A stretch of DNA of 64,000 nucleotides from Rapana venosa (taxonomy: Eukaryota; Mollusca; Gastropoda; Neogastropoda; Muricidae): the NCBI GenBank assembly GCA_028751875.1, contig CM054154.1, positions 52,960,644 through 53,024,643 on the forward strand. Direction: 5' to 3'. Under the pieces are notes generated by a model that was not told the DNA's origin, made no database searches, and was given only the letters and a program-made list of their open reading frames with translations. Below are positions 1 through 11,118 of the stretch, piece after piece (within the stretch, counting starts at the first letter, position 1; each line of letters opens with the position of its first letter). The translations under genes and the position numbers were made by a program.

Positions 1-1170
1 GATAATGAAATAAATTTAATACCCATACATTCATACAATAAAAACAAGAAACAAACAAAGAAGAAATTAAACCCTTATACAGTCATTGAGGGAGAGAATG
101 TGTGTTAGGGGTTAGTGAGTGAGTGAGTGAGTGTGTGTGTGTGTGTGTGTGTGAGTGTGTGTGTGGAGTGGGGGGGGGGGGGGGGGGGGGGGGGTTTCAG
201 GGATAATACTAAATATATTAATACTCACATAGCACACGTGGACACAAAACACTTTTTAATTATACCATACAAATTGAATGTCATGGTAAAAAAAATAAGT
301 GCAATACCATACACTCTCACAATAAAGAGGGGGCAAAACCCCCAATAAGTCATAAAAAGAAATCTACACATTGTAAGTAATTTCTAATAGAGCACAATTC
401 TGTTTTCAAGGTTAATGAATAAGTACTATGTGCTTTTTTCATCCAGTCCCGCCGTAGGGTCACATTTAAAAATGCACTCAGTACTCATACTTTCCCAAAA
501 AGTTGAAACAAAGGATAAAAACTTTTTTTTAAAGGAAAAAAAGAGAAAAAGAAAAAAAACAAACCCAAAAAACAACCCCCGACAAACAAAAGACAAAATA
601 AACCCCAGAACACACACACACACACACACACACACCCCACACAACACACACACCCCCACACCCAACAAACAAAAAAAACAAAAAACAAGGAAAAACCAAC
701 AACAAACAAACAAATGAGAAAAAAACATAAAAGAAAAATAACACCATCCACCCCCCCCCCCCCCACACACACACACACAAAAACAAAACAAAAAACCCAA
801 AAAATCAACAACAAAACCAAAGTAACAACTACAGCAATAAACAAAGAGAGAGAGGAGACAATGACAATTTCTTTTATTTTTGAGGATAATGAATAAGCAC
901 ACATTGCTTTTTTTAATCCCGTCCCTGCCTTTTTAGGGGTACATCTTAATAATAATAAAACCCCAAAACTTATACAGTCTCACAATAAAAACAAAGGGGG
1001 AAAAAACCCTTTTCAAAACAGCTCCCCCCAACAACCCCCCCCCCCCTCCCAAAGCAAGCAAATAAAAGAAAACCCTAAAAATAAACCCCAAAAAAGAGAG
1101 AGAGAGAGAGAGAGAGATGAGAGAGAGTTGAGAGAGACGAGAGAGGGGAGAGAGAGAGAGAGAGAATAAA
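1..1170 (-). repeat. Composite dispersed repeat cluster (left edge), minus orientation
   Basis: This block is built from several diverged units that, reverse-complemented, match units at 51.8-56.2 kb. The stretch 230-360 reads on the minus strand as a unit running from TTTATTGTGAGAGTGTATGG to ATATATTTAGT and aligns with 52340-52470. The stretches 405-540 and 850-950 read as the block CCCTACGGCGGGACTGGATG followed by AAAAAGCACA and then TTATTCATTA, as at 53080-53145 and 54825-54890. Units are separated by GT, AC, GA, C and G runs (G run 170-194, C run 751-764, GA tract 1096-1165). No coding potential is credible; the open frames are translations of homopolymer and dinucleotide tracts. The repeat is seen directly; its class is unknown to me. 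Confidence 0.7.
130..194. repeat. (GT)n microsatellite followed by a 25-base G run
   Basis: A GT tract starts near 130 and runs into an uninterrupted G run at 170-194. Long G runs are unstable and are often miscalled in assemblies, so the length should be treated as approximate. Confidence 0.95.
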
Positions 1171-4147
1171 CATATACAGTAAAATACACTGACTGAAACT
1201 ATCGCAATGATGATTGATGTGTGGTGAGATCAGAATGAGACTGGAACATCACTAGCCTATGTGACAAATGACAAAGCAACAAAATGACAAAGCAACAAAC
1301 ACCATGCACAATTTTGTTTTCGTGTGTGCTTGTTATATGTATATGTGGTGAATGCGTGCAGCAATACTAAACCTTAGACAGTTGGTGGCGATCCGTTCTT
1401 ACAAAATGGTCCGAGCTTTTTGGAAAAACGATGCAAATACGTGGAGTGCAAATAAAATATATTGCAAATTTAGCAGGCATAGAAATGGACATGGCAGAAC
1501 GACCTTGACATTGAAGACAGATCGTCCTTGACTTTGCAGACAGTAGGAGGGTCTAGCCTCACACTTTTAAAAAAAAAACGAATTTATGAACACTCCCTTT
1601 TACTGCGGAAGTACAAGAAGTGATTAAGCTTGCTAATTTTTAAGCATATGAATTTTGATGTAATTTTCTAATAATAAAAATGATACATTATTTCACACTA
1701 TTGAGTTTCATCAGCTACAATGCGTACTCCCGGTTACTGCAGAATTAGGCTAGGCTATATGTTTTGGTGAATCTGGTCTTGTATCAGTCATGCCCGATAA
1801 TTGTCATCCTTCTTTATTTGACAGGAAACTCAGGTATGGTTTGTTTCTTCGATCAGTAATGTGGTTGTTTTTTTTACAGTAGAAATATGTTTAAAACTGA
1901 AGATAAAAAAGTATACAAAATGGATGTACTCAGGACTCTCACTGACAATAATGCTTTTTTAATAGGTCGTCTTATCCTCTTATCCTGGAGACTTCAGCTA
2001 TAGGCCTAGTCCTAAATTTATACGGATAAAAGGAGTCACTGATTTTAATGATTACTCTGCAGTCTACAGTTGCAGTAGGCCTAGTGTAAAAAGTGTGCAG
2101 TCACGAAATATGGTAATTGTGGACTTGTTCTTAGATTGGGAAGTCTTTTCGGTGATCTTGTTTATTTAATCTGCTAGGGCAGGCGTGCCCGTCTAGATCT
2201 ATGACACTGTCATTGTATAGTATAGGGCCTAGTACTAGTAGTTGTAGTACTAGTAGGCTACTAGGGTAACTTGTTACCAGATTGTTGTCACAACATCTCA
2301 TGTTTGTGTTTGATTGGCTTGGTGAACAGTGAAGAGCTGTTGTATATTTAATAAGTTTTTAAGTGTGTTACTGTTATAAATTGAAGTTAATGGTTTATTC
2401 ATTTTGTGTACTGGTAATACTCAGATAACTGTTGTGATTGCATTCTGACCATGTGGGTTATGGTCATTTGTGGGAGTGTGTTGTGACCTCATGCTGTTTT
2501 GACCACATGCCATGGCATTATGACTGTGTGCCTTTGGGACCATGATTTTCAGTATTTAGCAACAGATAGATGAAACTATTGAAATTATATGAAAGTGATA
2601 CTCAACTGTAAAAAAAAAAGAAGTGATTTGTTTAATGGACCTACATGCATACATATAACATATTTAAGCAGTACACACCACAGCAATTTACCCTTCTTCA
2701 AGTTCTTGATCTGCCTCTTAAGTCAGCACAATGCTGGCTCTATTATTCTGTAACTGACCCTATCCATTCGACCACACTGCAAGCCAAATTCCGCACAGCA
2801 GCAGGCGGGCTGGTGGATGCTCCCTAGTCTACTATTTCTTTGTATAAAATTTCAGAAACCCACACTTTCTGATTTGTGTGATAAAAACTGTCAAAAGTTT
2901 TTATAAAACCTACAAGAAAATTAACATCTGAAATTTATGTGTATGGTGTTCAGTGTTGCTTGAGATATAATACCGATTAGTCTGTGAAACTGAAAAACTG
3001 GTGCGAGTAATGAAGCTGTAGCTGTGTAAGTATTAAAAGATATCATTTGAAGTTCATTGATTTTGTGATTCAGTGTTTCTCATCTGCTGCAAGTGCAACT
3101 GACTAAGCTAAGTTCTAAAATTAAAGAGGGCAGTGTATGATTGACATGTGATAATAAGGAATGCATACTTTATGCATGCAGGGAGCTTGTTCTATTTTAT
3201 ACTATAATAAATCATATTTCCTTCAAGGTGTAAAGCATAAATTAAAAAAAAAAAAATAATGAGCATATTATGAAATAACTATAGAGTTGCCAGCTAAATA
3301 AGGGATATATATCATACAATATACTCATTTTGTACATAAACATACAAAATAAACGAGACAGTGTTGTACAATCAGCATCAGTAAAAAAAAAAAATTATAA
3401 TAGTCACAGCAAAAAAAGAATCAATTCAGACTTGTGTTTGTTATATTAGGAAGGGAAGAAAGTCAATATTGGGGCCTACCAAGCAATAGTGGTGGTCGTT
3501 CTTTTGTTTTTTGGTTTATGCTTAATCTGAGCAGGCAAGTGTGTGTATGCTTGTGAGTGAGTTTCAGAGAGAGAGAGAACATGCATGCATATGTGTATGT
3601 CACTGTGTGCATGCCTTCCTGCTTGCACAATCCTCTCTTTCTCTCAATCTCTGTCTGTCTGACTCTCTGTCTCTCTCACTCAAGACTTCAGTTATCAAGA
3701 CAGTTTGACACTGTAATTTTCTTTTACAAGTGTGCCTGTAATTGCGCGTGTGCATGCATGCCTGTCCTTCCACCAAAAAGTGACATCAGATGGTTAAGTG
3801 TGTGTGTGTATGTATGGTTGGTCTTCAGTTTTAAACTTTTATGTCTGTTCATGCATTAAAATGATATTTGACACATTAAGGGAAGCTGTACATGTGCATG
3901 GACTAATCAAAGGGTATAGATAATTAAATATACACATAATCATATGTAGAACTAGAACTGGTAGAACTAGAACTTAGTAGAAGTGTGTATCACTGTATCA
4001 GTGTATGAAAGCAAGCATGTATTTGGACCAGTGTCTTCTGTCTCTGTAATTTTTGTAAATAATGTGTGTATGTTCGTGTGTGTGTTTACGTGCATACGTG
4101 TATGTGTGTGTCACTGTGTGTGTGTGCGTGCGCATGTACTATGATTT

Positions 4148-4149
<2 letters not shown>
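1171..4149. other. Unique-looking AT-rich non-coding DNA, no gene recognised
   Basis: Open frames here are at most 100 codons and none resembles a protein family. The ORF at 3557-3859 is made largely of GTGT/TCTC-type low-complexity codons, and the one at 2645-2827 shows no recognisable motif. Apart from short A runs and a CT/GA-rich patch at 3560-3690, I see no repeat family shared with the rest of the window. It could be intronic or intergenic. Confidence 0.5.

Positions 4150-4227
<78 letters not shown>
4150..4227. repeat. (TA)n microsatellite, about 77 bp
   Basis: An uninterrupted alternating TA tract. It is self-complementary, so it could extrude a cruciform, and its exact length is likely polymorphic. 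The two open frames crossing it are products of the repeat. Confidence 0.97.
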
Positions 4228-4229
<2 letters not shown>

Positions 4230-4589
4230 ACTGCTGAAAATTAAATGACAGCAGACTTTCATGTGACTCAGATTTATACTAAGTTTAGACACCCAGTCTT
4301 CATATTTTATAACAGAAAAGATAATATTTCTGATACATTTTGAAAAAATCACATTTAAACTAAATTAAAGACAGATGAAGAAATAATGTTACTTGTGAGT
4401 TTTGACGTGACACAAATAATTTCTTTCATTAGGTCTATAAATTTAAAAGTAAAAAATGAAATAAGAAGTTCTGGTGTTGTGTTTGATGTCTTTGAACATA
4501 ACTACATGTGACCATGCCAAGAGGCAAGGATAGAGGCAGGGTAGGAAAAGAATGGAACACACACAATTCTCAGCAACAGCAATTCATAG

Positions 4590-4860
4590 CAACATGTGTG
4601 TACAGCAACCAGGCAAAAGAAGACTCAGGCAAGACAGCAGGTTTTAGTTGTCACCTCTTTATTCAGCGCTCCAGTACATCTACTGCTGTGTGGGTGGATG
4701 GTCTCTCTAGCCATCCTAACCACCCCTCTATATATGCACGCCACGCCACGCCAACTGCAAAGACAGCACCACCACACTGCCAGGTTTCAGCCGATTTGGC
4801 CTAAGGATATTTTATGGTTTCTCATGCAGCTTCAGTGGTGATTATCTTGCTGTCCGCGTA
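4590..4860 (-). mobile_element. Possible solo LTR or retroelement promoter/terminator unit (tentative)
   Basis: On the minus strand a TATA-like GCATATATAG (about 4728-4737) is followed about 65 bp later by AATAAA (plus-strand TTTATT at 4658-4663) and then a G/T-containing stretch. A TATA box followed closely by a polyadenylation signal is the layout of an LTR (U3-R-U5). I could not place TG...CA ends or a target-site duplication, and no gag-pol lies beside it. It could equally be a decayed promoter or chance. A small plus-strand ORF (4508-4804) crosses it without a recognisable product. Confidence 0.25.
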
Positions 4861-5895
4861 ATGAAACTAGACATATTACATATCAAAATAAACTAGAAAG
4901 TACAAGCATTAAGATGCATTATTGCATTTTGCACAAAAGTCATTTGGCTGTAAACTATTGGCGATTAAAGCCTCCGACTAGATACACTTTTAACAGCTGC
5001 CCACTATAACTTTCGGCAATAAAACATTAAAACTTCAACAAAACTAAATACTTTATGCATATGCATATTATTAACCACAGATGTCCATGAGAGGAGATAT
5101 TCATAATTAACCAGTGGTGTAAAAACACAGTTTCTGGTCTGCTGCACCCAAGCAAGCTTCTTAAAGCTGTTCATATGATCGAAAGTATAACTATCTCTAA
5201 TACTACAAATTATCCATACTAACATCTTCGAATCTTATATTCATTCATAACAAAACCCAAAACATACCAACGTTTACATTTTTATGTCTGCATTTGGTAG
5301 AATTAAGTTCATAATTCAAACTTGTTTACAACAAAGAACAGCAGTTAGCTAACTTCTAGGACTCACACATGGTCTACACCTTAGGCCTTACAATCTACTA
5401 CAACTTAACATGAACTGTTTTATTGATCTAAATAGAGTTTATTCCACATGTTCTTCAATCGCACAATAATTATGATTTATTAAAGATTTGTTAAGTAAAA
5501 ATTAGAACTGCTTTTCTAGCATTAATATTATTAGGGTACATATGCACCTATACCTATATGATGTAATAGACGAAAAATACTGATTTACAACAAAAATAGA
5601 GAACTCTCATTGTGGTTGAAATGAATCCAGTCAAGATAAGTATTTCAACAATCATATCCATGAATATGAGCAAACAATATGACTTAATAAAGTTATTATT
5701 ATTTATATTCTTTCCTAGATCAGACCAATGCTCATATTTAAGGGAGATAACTCGGGCCATACTATTAAATGACTAAAAGAATCATCAAGGCATTTCATGT
5801 AGACAACATTAAAAATAACATAAACAAGTAGATAAAATACAAACTAATTTAATAATAAGTTACATCAGAATATTGAAAAATAAACATATTTAAAT
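4861..5895. other. AT-rich non-coding DNA, nothing recognised
   Basis: No open frame above 73 codons and no motif or shared repeat that I can identify. The minus-strand ORFs at 5004-5225 and 5554-5760 have the composition of translated AT-rich DNA. Confidence 0.5.
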
Positions 5896-6224
5896 AATAT
5901 CATCAATCTCATCTGCTCCCAAACCCCCTCCAGGGTTGTAGGGGCACTGCATTGAGGAGTGTTGCTGGCTCCATTTGCAGCATTTGTGTGCAAGTGCCTG
6001 GGTTGTGGAGAAGCTCTTCTCTGTCCATTCAGTGATGTTGTCTGCCCATTTCTTCCTCTGTCTGCCTCACCTTCTCTTCCCCTGCACTGTTCCCTGCAGT
6101 ATGGTTTTGGACAGCCCAATGTCCTACCATCTGAGCTTCCTTTTCTTGACTGTGGTCAACAGGTTTTCCTAGTGCTTTACTTGTTGGGTGATGGTTTGTA
6201 GGACTTCGTTGTTGGTAGTGTGGT

Positions 6225-7439
6225 CTATGTATGAAATGCCAAAGGGGAGTCTTCTAAGGCATTCATCTCTAGAGCGTGGAACCTCCTTTGCAGATCTGCA
6301 TTCAATGTCCAGGATTCGCACGCATACAGATATATAGAGATGATTAGTGCATGCAGTAGCTTGACTTTGGTCCTGAGAGAGATGTTTTGGTCTTTCCAGA
6401 TAGTCTTGAGCTTTGCCATTGCTGCTGTTGTTTGTGCATTTCTTGCGAGGATTTCGGTTTTTGAATCTTCATCACTAAAAATAGTTTCTAAGGTACTTGA
6501 AGTGATCTACAACCTCAAGTTCTTTTCACTGACTTTGATCTTGGTAGTGATTGGCTGGGCACTTTTTGTCATGAGTTTTATTTTCTGGGGCACTGATCTC
6601 CATGCATATCTGGGAGGATGTTTTGTCCAGGTGGTACACTGGGTTTGGTAGTTCCTGTTTCATTTCCTGCAAGTCCATCGATGTCATCAGCAAACCTGAG
6701 GTTGGTGATATCCGCCCTCCAATACTGACTGTGCCATTGTGATCTTCTAAGGCATCCAGTCAATATGCTTTTCAAGGAAGACATTAAACAGTTTTGGCGA
6801 TAGGAGACGGGCCTTGACGAATTTCCCACTAAAGGTATGGAACCACTTTTCAACTTATCCCATTGGAAAATCATTGCGCTGGGGGCTTTTGTGTATAGCT
6901 CTTTGGGAGGGTCCAAATGATCTTTTGTCCCATGTTGTATTTCTTAAATCGTGGCCCATAATGCGTTTGTCCATACTTTGGTCAAACGCCTTTTGAAGTC
7001 TATGAATACGTGGTTTTAGTTTCTGTTGGTGCTGGCTGATTTCTCGCACAGAACTCGCGGGTTGAATATTTTGCTTTGTGGTGCTTCTGTTTGGGCGGAA
7101 GCCTGCCTGTTTTCAGCGATGATCTTTTTTGCCCGTGGCTTTAGTCTGTTTCAAGATGACTTTTAACAACACTTTACTGGCATGGCTTATGAGGCTGATC
7201 ATTCGATAGTTTTTGGCATTGCTGTAGATTGCCTTTCTTGGGGAGCATGATGATGATGATTGGGTCCAAGGTGTTGGCCACTCTCCAGTTGCCCAATCTT
7301 GTTGCAAATTCTTGTGAGGATGTCTGTCACTTTTTCCCCTGTATTTCACAGCTTGCTGGGATGTTGTCAATGCCTGCAGCCTCCCATTTTCAGTGATTTG
7401 TTGCGCCTCAACCTCTTCATGAAGGATAGGAAATTCCAT
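6225..7439 (-). pseudogene. Reverse transcriptase and C-terminal region of RTE copy A
   Basis: Pieces at 7439-7113 (WTQSS...RMISLISHASKV), 7049-6855, 6916-6578 (NLRFADDIDGLAG) and 6419-6225 (MAKLKTIWKDQNISLRTKV) follow the usual RTE order of fingers, palm and thumb. The enzyme would copy the element RNA at the nicked target. Frame changes occur between all pieces, so this is a dead copy. Confidence 0.85.
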
Positions 7440-8179
7440 CTTTCTGACGAGTCCTGACTTGTAAGTACACTGGGGTCACCTTGTGTCTGATGGTTGTAGA
7501 GCTCCTGAACAGTACTTGTCCATCTGTTAATGATATATTTTTCCTCTGTGAGGCAGTTTTCCCTCTTTGTCTTTGATGCTGGTGACTCTTTTTCTGTTTC
7601 TGCGGGTTTGTGAGTCTTTCACAATTCGATAGGCTCTTTGCTGTTATTCTTGGTCAAATTTTCTTCAATATCTGAACATTGTTTCTTTAATCCATTCTTC
7701 TTTTTGGCCTTTTTTCATGTCTTTCTTGATCTTTTTGCTGATCTTCTGTATTCCCCTGTCCTGTTGTCTACTTGACACTCTTCAAATTTACTTCGTTTAT
7801 CACACATAATCCAGGATTTTATTCTGTGATCCATGGTTGTTTTTTTCTGGCGGTGCTTGCCAAGTAAGCTCCTTCGTGTTTTCCGTCATCACTGCATTGA
7901 AATGTTGGTTATTGTCTCTGCATTCTTTATCAAGTGTATCAGTGCAAAGCAAATTTTTTCCCCCTATTTTGCTTTGGGAAAAACTTTTGCGATGGTAGGG
8001 TCCTTCAAATCTTTCTAGGTTGAATTTTTCCTGACGTTCTTAGGCTTGTTGATCTTTTCAGCTGGATTTTAAAAGTTCAGAGCACCAGGTCGTGGTCACT
8101 GCCCATGTCTTCGCCTGGAAATGTCCTCGTCTTGGCTCTGTTGATGCCAGATCTGAACCGGTTTTGTACCAGTATGTAA

Positions 8180-8705
8180 TCAATGGTTTGTGTGTTCCAT
8201 TAGGTGCATGCCCGGTCCAGGCCGTCGGGATTTCCTTGTGTTCCCAAGGGTGTTTGCAAGCACCATTGTCGTTGTAGCTGGCAAATTCCAGTAGTCTGAG
8301 TCCTCTTTCGGGTTTGGGGCTGTATTACAGGAGGGTCCACAGAATTTGCTCCAGTCTTTCAGTGCATCAGCACCCACCTTAGCATTCCAGTCTCCTTGAA
8401 TAATTAGGATGTCTTTTTTGTTAGCTTTGTCGATGGTGTTCTGGAGCTGCATGTAAAATTCCTCTACTACTTCATCATCATGTTCTGATGTTGGCGCATA
8501 AGCTTGTAAAGGGGCTGCTTTGAGGCGGATGGTTATGTCTACTGGTTACTGGGTAGCACCCGAGCACTGAGTTTTTGATGTTCTTGTTGACAAGGAAGCC
8601 TACGCCATTGGTGTGCTTGTCTAATTCACCACTATAGTAGAGTACATGTCCATCATCAGTAAGATATTCGCCAAAATTCTTCCATCTGACTTCACAAAGG
8701 CCCAC
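8180..8705 (-). pseudogene. APE-type endonuclease domain of RTE copy A
   Basis: Two open pieces (8705-8478 and 8452-8180) encode the endonuclease region. Visible motifs are GLCEVRW near the start and IIQGDWNAKVGADA (about 8418-8375), the GDxN-type metal-binding motif of exonuclease-endonuclease-phosphatase folds. In the family this enzyme nicks the chromosomal target to prime reverse transcription. A frame break separates the two pieces, so no functional protein is expected. Confidence 0.85.
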
Positions 8706-8759
8706 TATATGCCAGGTGTACTTTTTCAGTTCGTGGGTTGTTGTTGTCTTAGATTTTAC

Positions 8760-9660
8760 GTCTGTTCACTCTTAGTGATATTAGAGGAGAAAAAAAATAC
8801 AAAGGGTGAACGAGAATTCAGGTTGTGGTGGAGGCCCTACAGAAAAATGCGAGGGGGGCGGGGAGGGGGGGAGGAAAGTAGTCTAATCATGAAAAGAAAA
8901 GTGCAAAGCAAAGGATTCACAAAAAAGCGAAACAAAAATATAAAAAGTGATTAACGTTAATGAAACTATAACAAATGTCCTATAGGACTCTGCCACAGAC
9001 CTTTTGCAATATCAAATGCCAAATTCAAATGATTGAATATGCTTCTAAGGGAGTTTTCAGAAAATTGGGGTAAAAAGCTTTTGTATTCTTACATTCAAAT
9101 ATTATATAGGTCATTCTCAGTAACATGTGAGGCATGATAGTGACCTACTTCAGACATCTACCATTTGACTTAATTTAGTTTGTAACTGTAGTGAATGCTG
9201 CTTACTGGTTATGCTTGAATTAAATAAATAAAATTTAAAAGTTTTAATGAGTACTTGTGCTTGTTTTTAAAAAATATTGAATTTTCTTTTACAAAATGTG
9301 CTCATTCCAACATGGCGGATTTGTGACATGATGGTGCATACATTATTCAGATTGTTCTTCTGACTTCAAAGACTGCTAATTTGAAACACAATTTGTATTA
9401 AATTAATGTCCAGATGTTGTTTCAAACTCTCAAGCAGAAACATCTTCATTTCTTTTTCATGAACATTAAATAGAGGGTGGATCACAGGCTTGGTTTCCAA
9501 AGTCAGGCCCAATTTTAAAAATTCACTCACAAAGAACTATACGATATCATCAACACATTATAGCTTCCACTGATAAAGTAAACAGTTAACAGTATATAAA
9601 AAACAATGTTTTTGATCAGCCAGCCTTCCTACCCTCGTTCATGGCTTGAAACTCCAGATT
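8760..9660. other. Unique AT-rich DNA, no gene recognised
   Basis: Contains a G-rich patch (8840-8880) and otherwise AT-rich sequence. No homology to the window's repeat families is visible and no frame is convincing. Confidence 0.45.
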
Positions 9661-10860
9661 ATCAACATTGTTTCTCATTTTTAAGGTCACGACCGACGTA
9701 AATTTGGTGCAAAACTCCGTACATTCCTTCACTGACCGAGATTTTTTATCGCTGGCACTTCACCTTGACCTAAAATATCTCTGGCACGTACTTTTTCCCG
9801 CCAAAAGAACATCGCGATGCTATACTAGTGTTCCGGTCTTTGTCTTCTTCCAAAATTTCTCATGTCAGGACCCACCGCTAAAGCAGGGTAGCATTTGATT
9901 AAGATGCGTTTACTCGCTTCTATCGCATTTATTTTTATCAAGGAGAAGGAATATTTTCTTTTCAAAGTATTTTACTTTCACCAACCATGGTTTCATAATC
10001 GTAAACTCGTGTTTAAATTACGAAATTGCTTATTTTTGTCATGCTCTCTTTTCTTGTCAACATCTTTGGCTTGTTAGCTGTGGGTACGTTTACCGATCAT
10101 TTCATTTGATGACCGCTTATTCTTACTCGGAAAGAAATAAAAAGCCATCTACAGTAATTTGTGGAAATGGTTGTTATGTGCAAAAAATAAATTTTGCACA
10201 AAATATTAAATAGATCCAGTTTTTGTTGTGCAGCGTTACGGTTAGGACATGAAACGAAAATAGTACAGTTTCTTGTAGATCTACAGACCGTAACATTCTT
10301 GTTGAAGTTTTACTTTCTCTTTCTTTTATAGATATTATACGTGTTTTATTTCGAACAATTAGCTACAGAAGTGTTTATTTTCAGTGTTTGAATGTATTTT
10401 ATGGGAATATTTTCGTTGATCTGTAAACTTGTGTATTAACCACGCTGGTTGTGTCTCGACCGTTAGATCTAGAAGTATACGTAAAATTAGTCTCGCGTTT
10501 TCGTCATTCATTATTGATTCTTTATACAAATGCTCTGGTTATGTTCTTGAAATTATCTCCACATTGAAATTTGGCTGTAAAACGTTTAGCTCGTGGTAGT
10601 CGTGTCAGGAAACGGATTGATTACGGTTTCGTGTCACAACTCTGATCTACTGTAATAAATCGTCCCCTTTTCTCGGATACAGATTTCTAGTGTTGATTTC
10701 AGGGAAGTGATTGATCTACACAATCGTTGTTAAACGTAATGAGTCAACCATAAATGCACGCTAAACGTCATCGCAGTGACGTTAATCTTCGCTACAAACT
10801 GCGCCGATGACAGACAGGATACAATGCTGGAAGTCCTAAGCTTAACATTTTTCAAACTCG
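9660..10860. promoter_or_regulatory. CpG-retaining unique segment (candidate regulatory DNA)
   Basis: CpG dinucleotides are clearly denser here than in neighbouring AT-rich DNA; by eye about 40 fall in 10081-10860, near the number expected from base composition, whereas 13400-14400 has very few. A TGACGT (CRE-like) core lies near 10780. ORFs of 76 and 60 codons (9668-9898, 9895-10077) show no known domain. In invertebrates, CpG retention often marks unmethylated DNA such as promoters, but no transcription start or exon can be shown. Confidence 0.25.
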
Positions 10861-11032
10861 TGAAACTTAAGACTGACACACATTCACATTGACACAAAAA
10901 GCAACAACACTACAGTTGAAATTGGTTATGACAAACCAGGAAGGCCTTTTTCACAATTTAAAAAAAAAATCAATATTTATTGAGCAAAATAAGCAATTCA
11001 CATGCTTAAAAATTTTAATTGTGGTGTCCACA

Positions 11033-11118
11033 CACACGCACGCACGCACGCACACACACACACACACACCGCGTGTGTGCACCCACATTCACGCACAAAC
11101 ATACATACACACACACAA
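11033..11118. repeat. (AC)n / (GCAC)n microsatellite at the 5' edge of an I-group LINE
   Basis: Mixed ACGC, AC and ATAC repeats. The coding sequence of the downstream LINE begins immediately after it, so the tract marks the 5' truncation point. Confidence 0.9.

Larger units (their letters stand above)
5900..8720 (-). mobile_element. RTE-group LINE, copy A (near full length, degraded)
   Basis: Reading right to left, this copy contains the APE endonuclease (about 8705-8180), a linker (about 8100-7450), the reverse transcriptase (about 7440-6420) and the C-terminal region (about 6420-5960). The RT active site reads NLRFADDIDG at about 6690-6660, so the FADD box is intact, but frameshifts split the ORF into at least six pieces. 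The 3' end lies near 5905-5930 at GGGAGCAGATGA on the minus strand. It is the only one of the three endonuclease-bearing minus copies (A, B, C) without an RTE inserted at the RTE target site near 8180, so it serves as the empty-site reference. Family assignment rests on the RTE-type endonuclease followed by an RTE-like RT order. Confidence 0.9.

Noticed and set aside
426..904. ORFs of 139-158 codons with Cys/Val/Phe-rich sequence
   Set aside because: They read through T-, G- and GT-runs of the composite repeat and have no domain.
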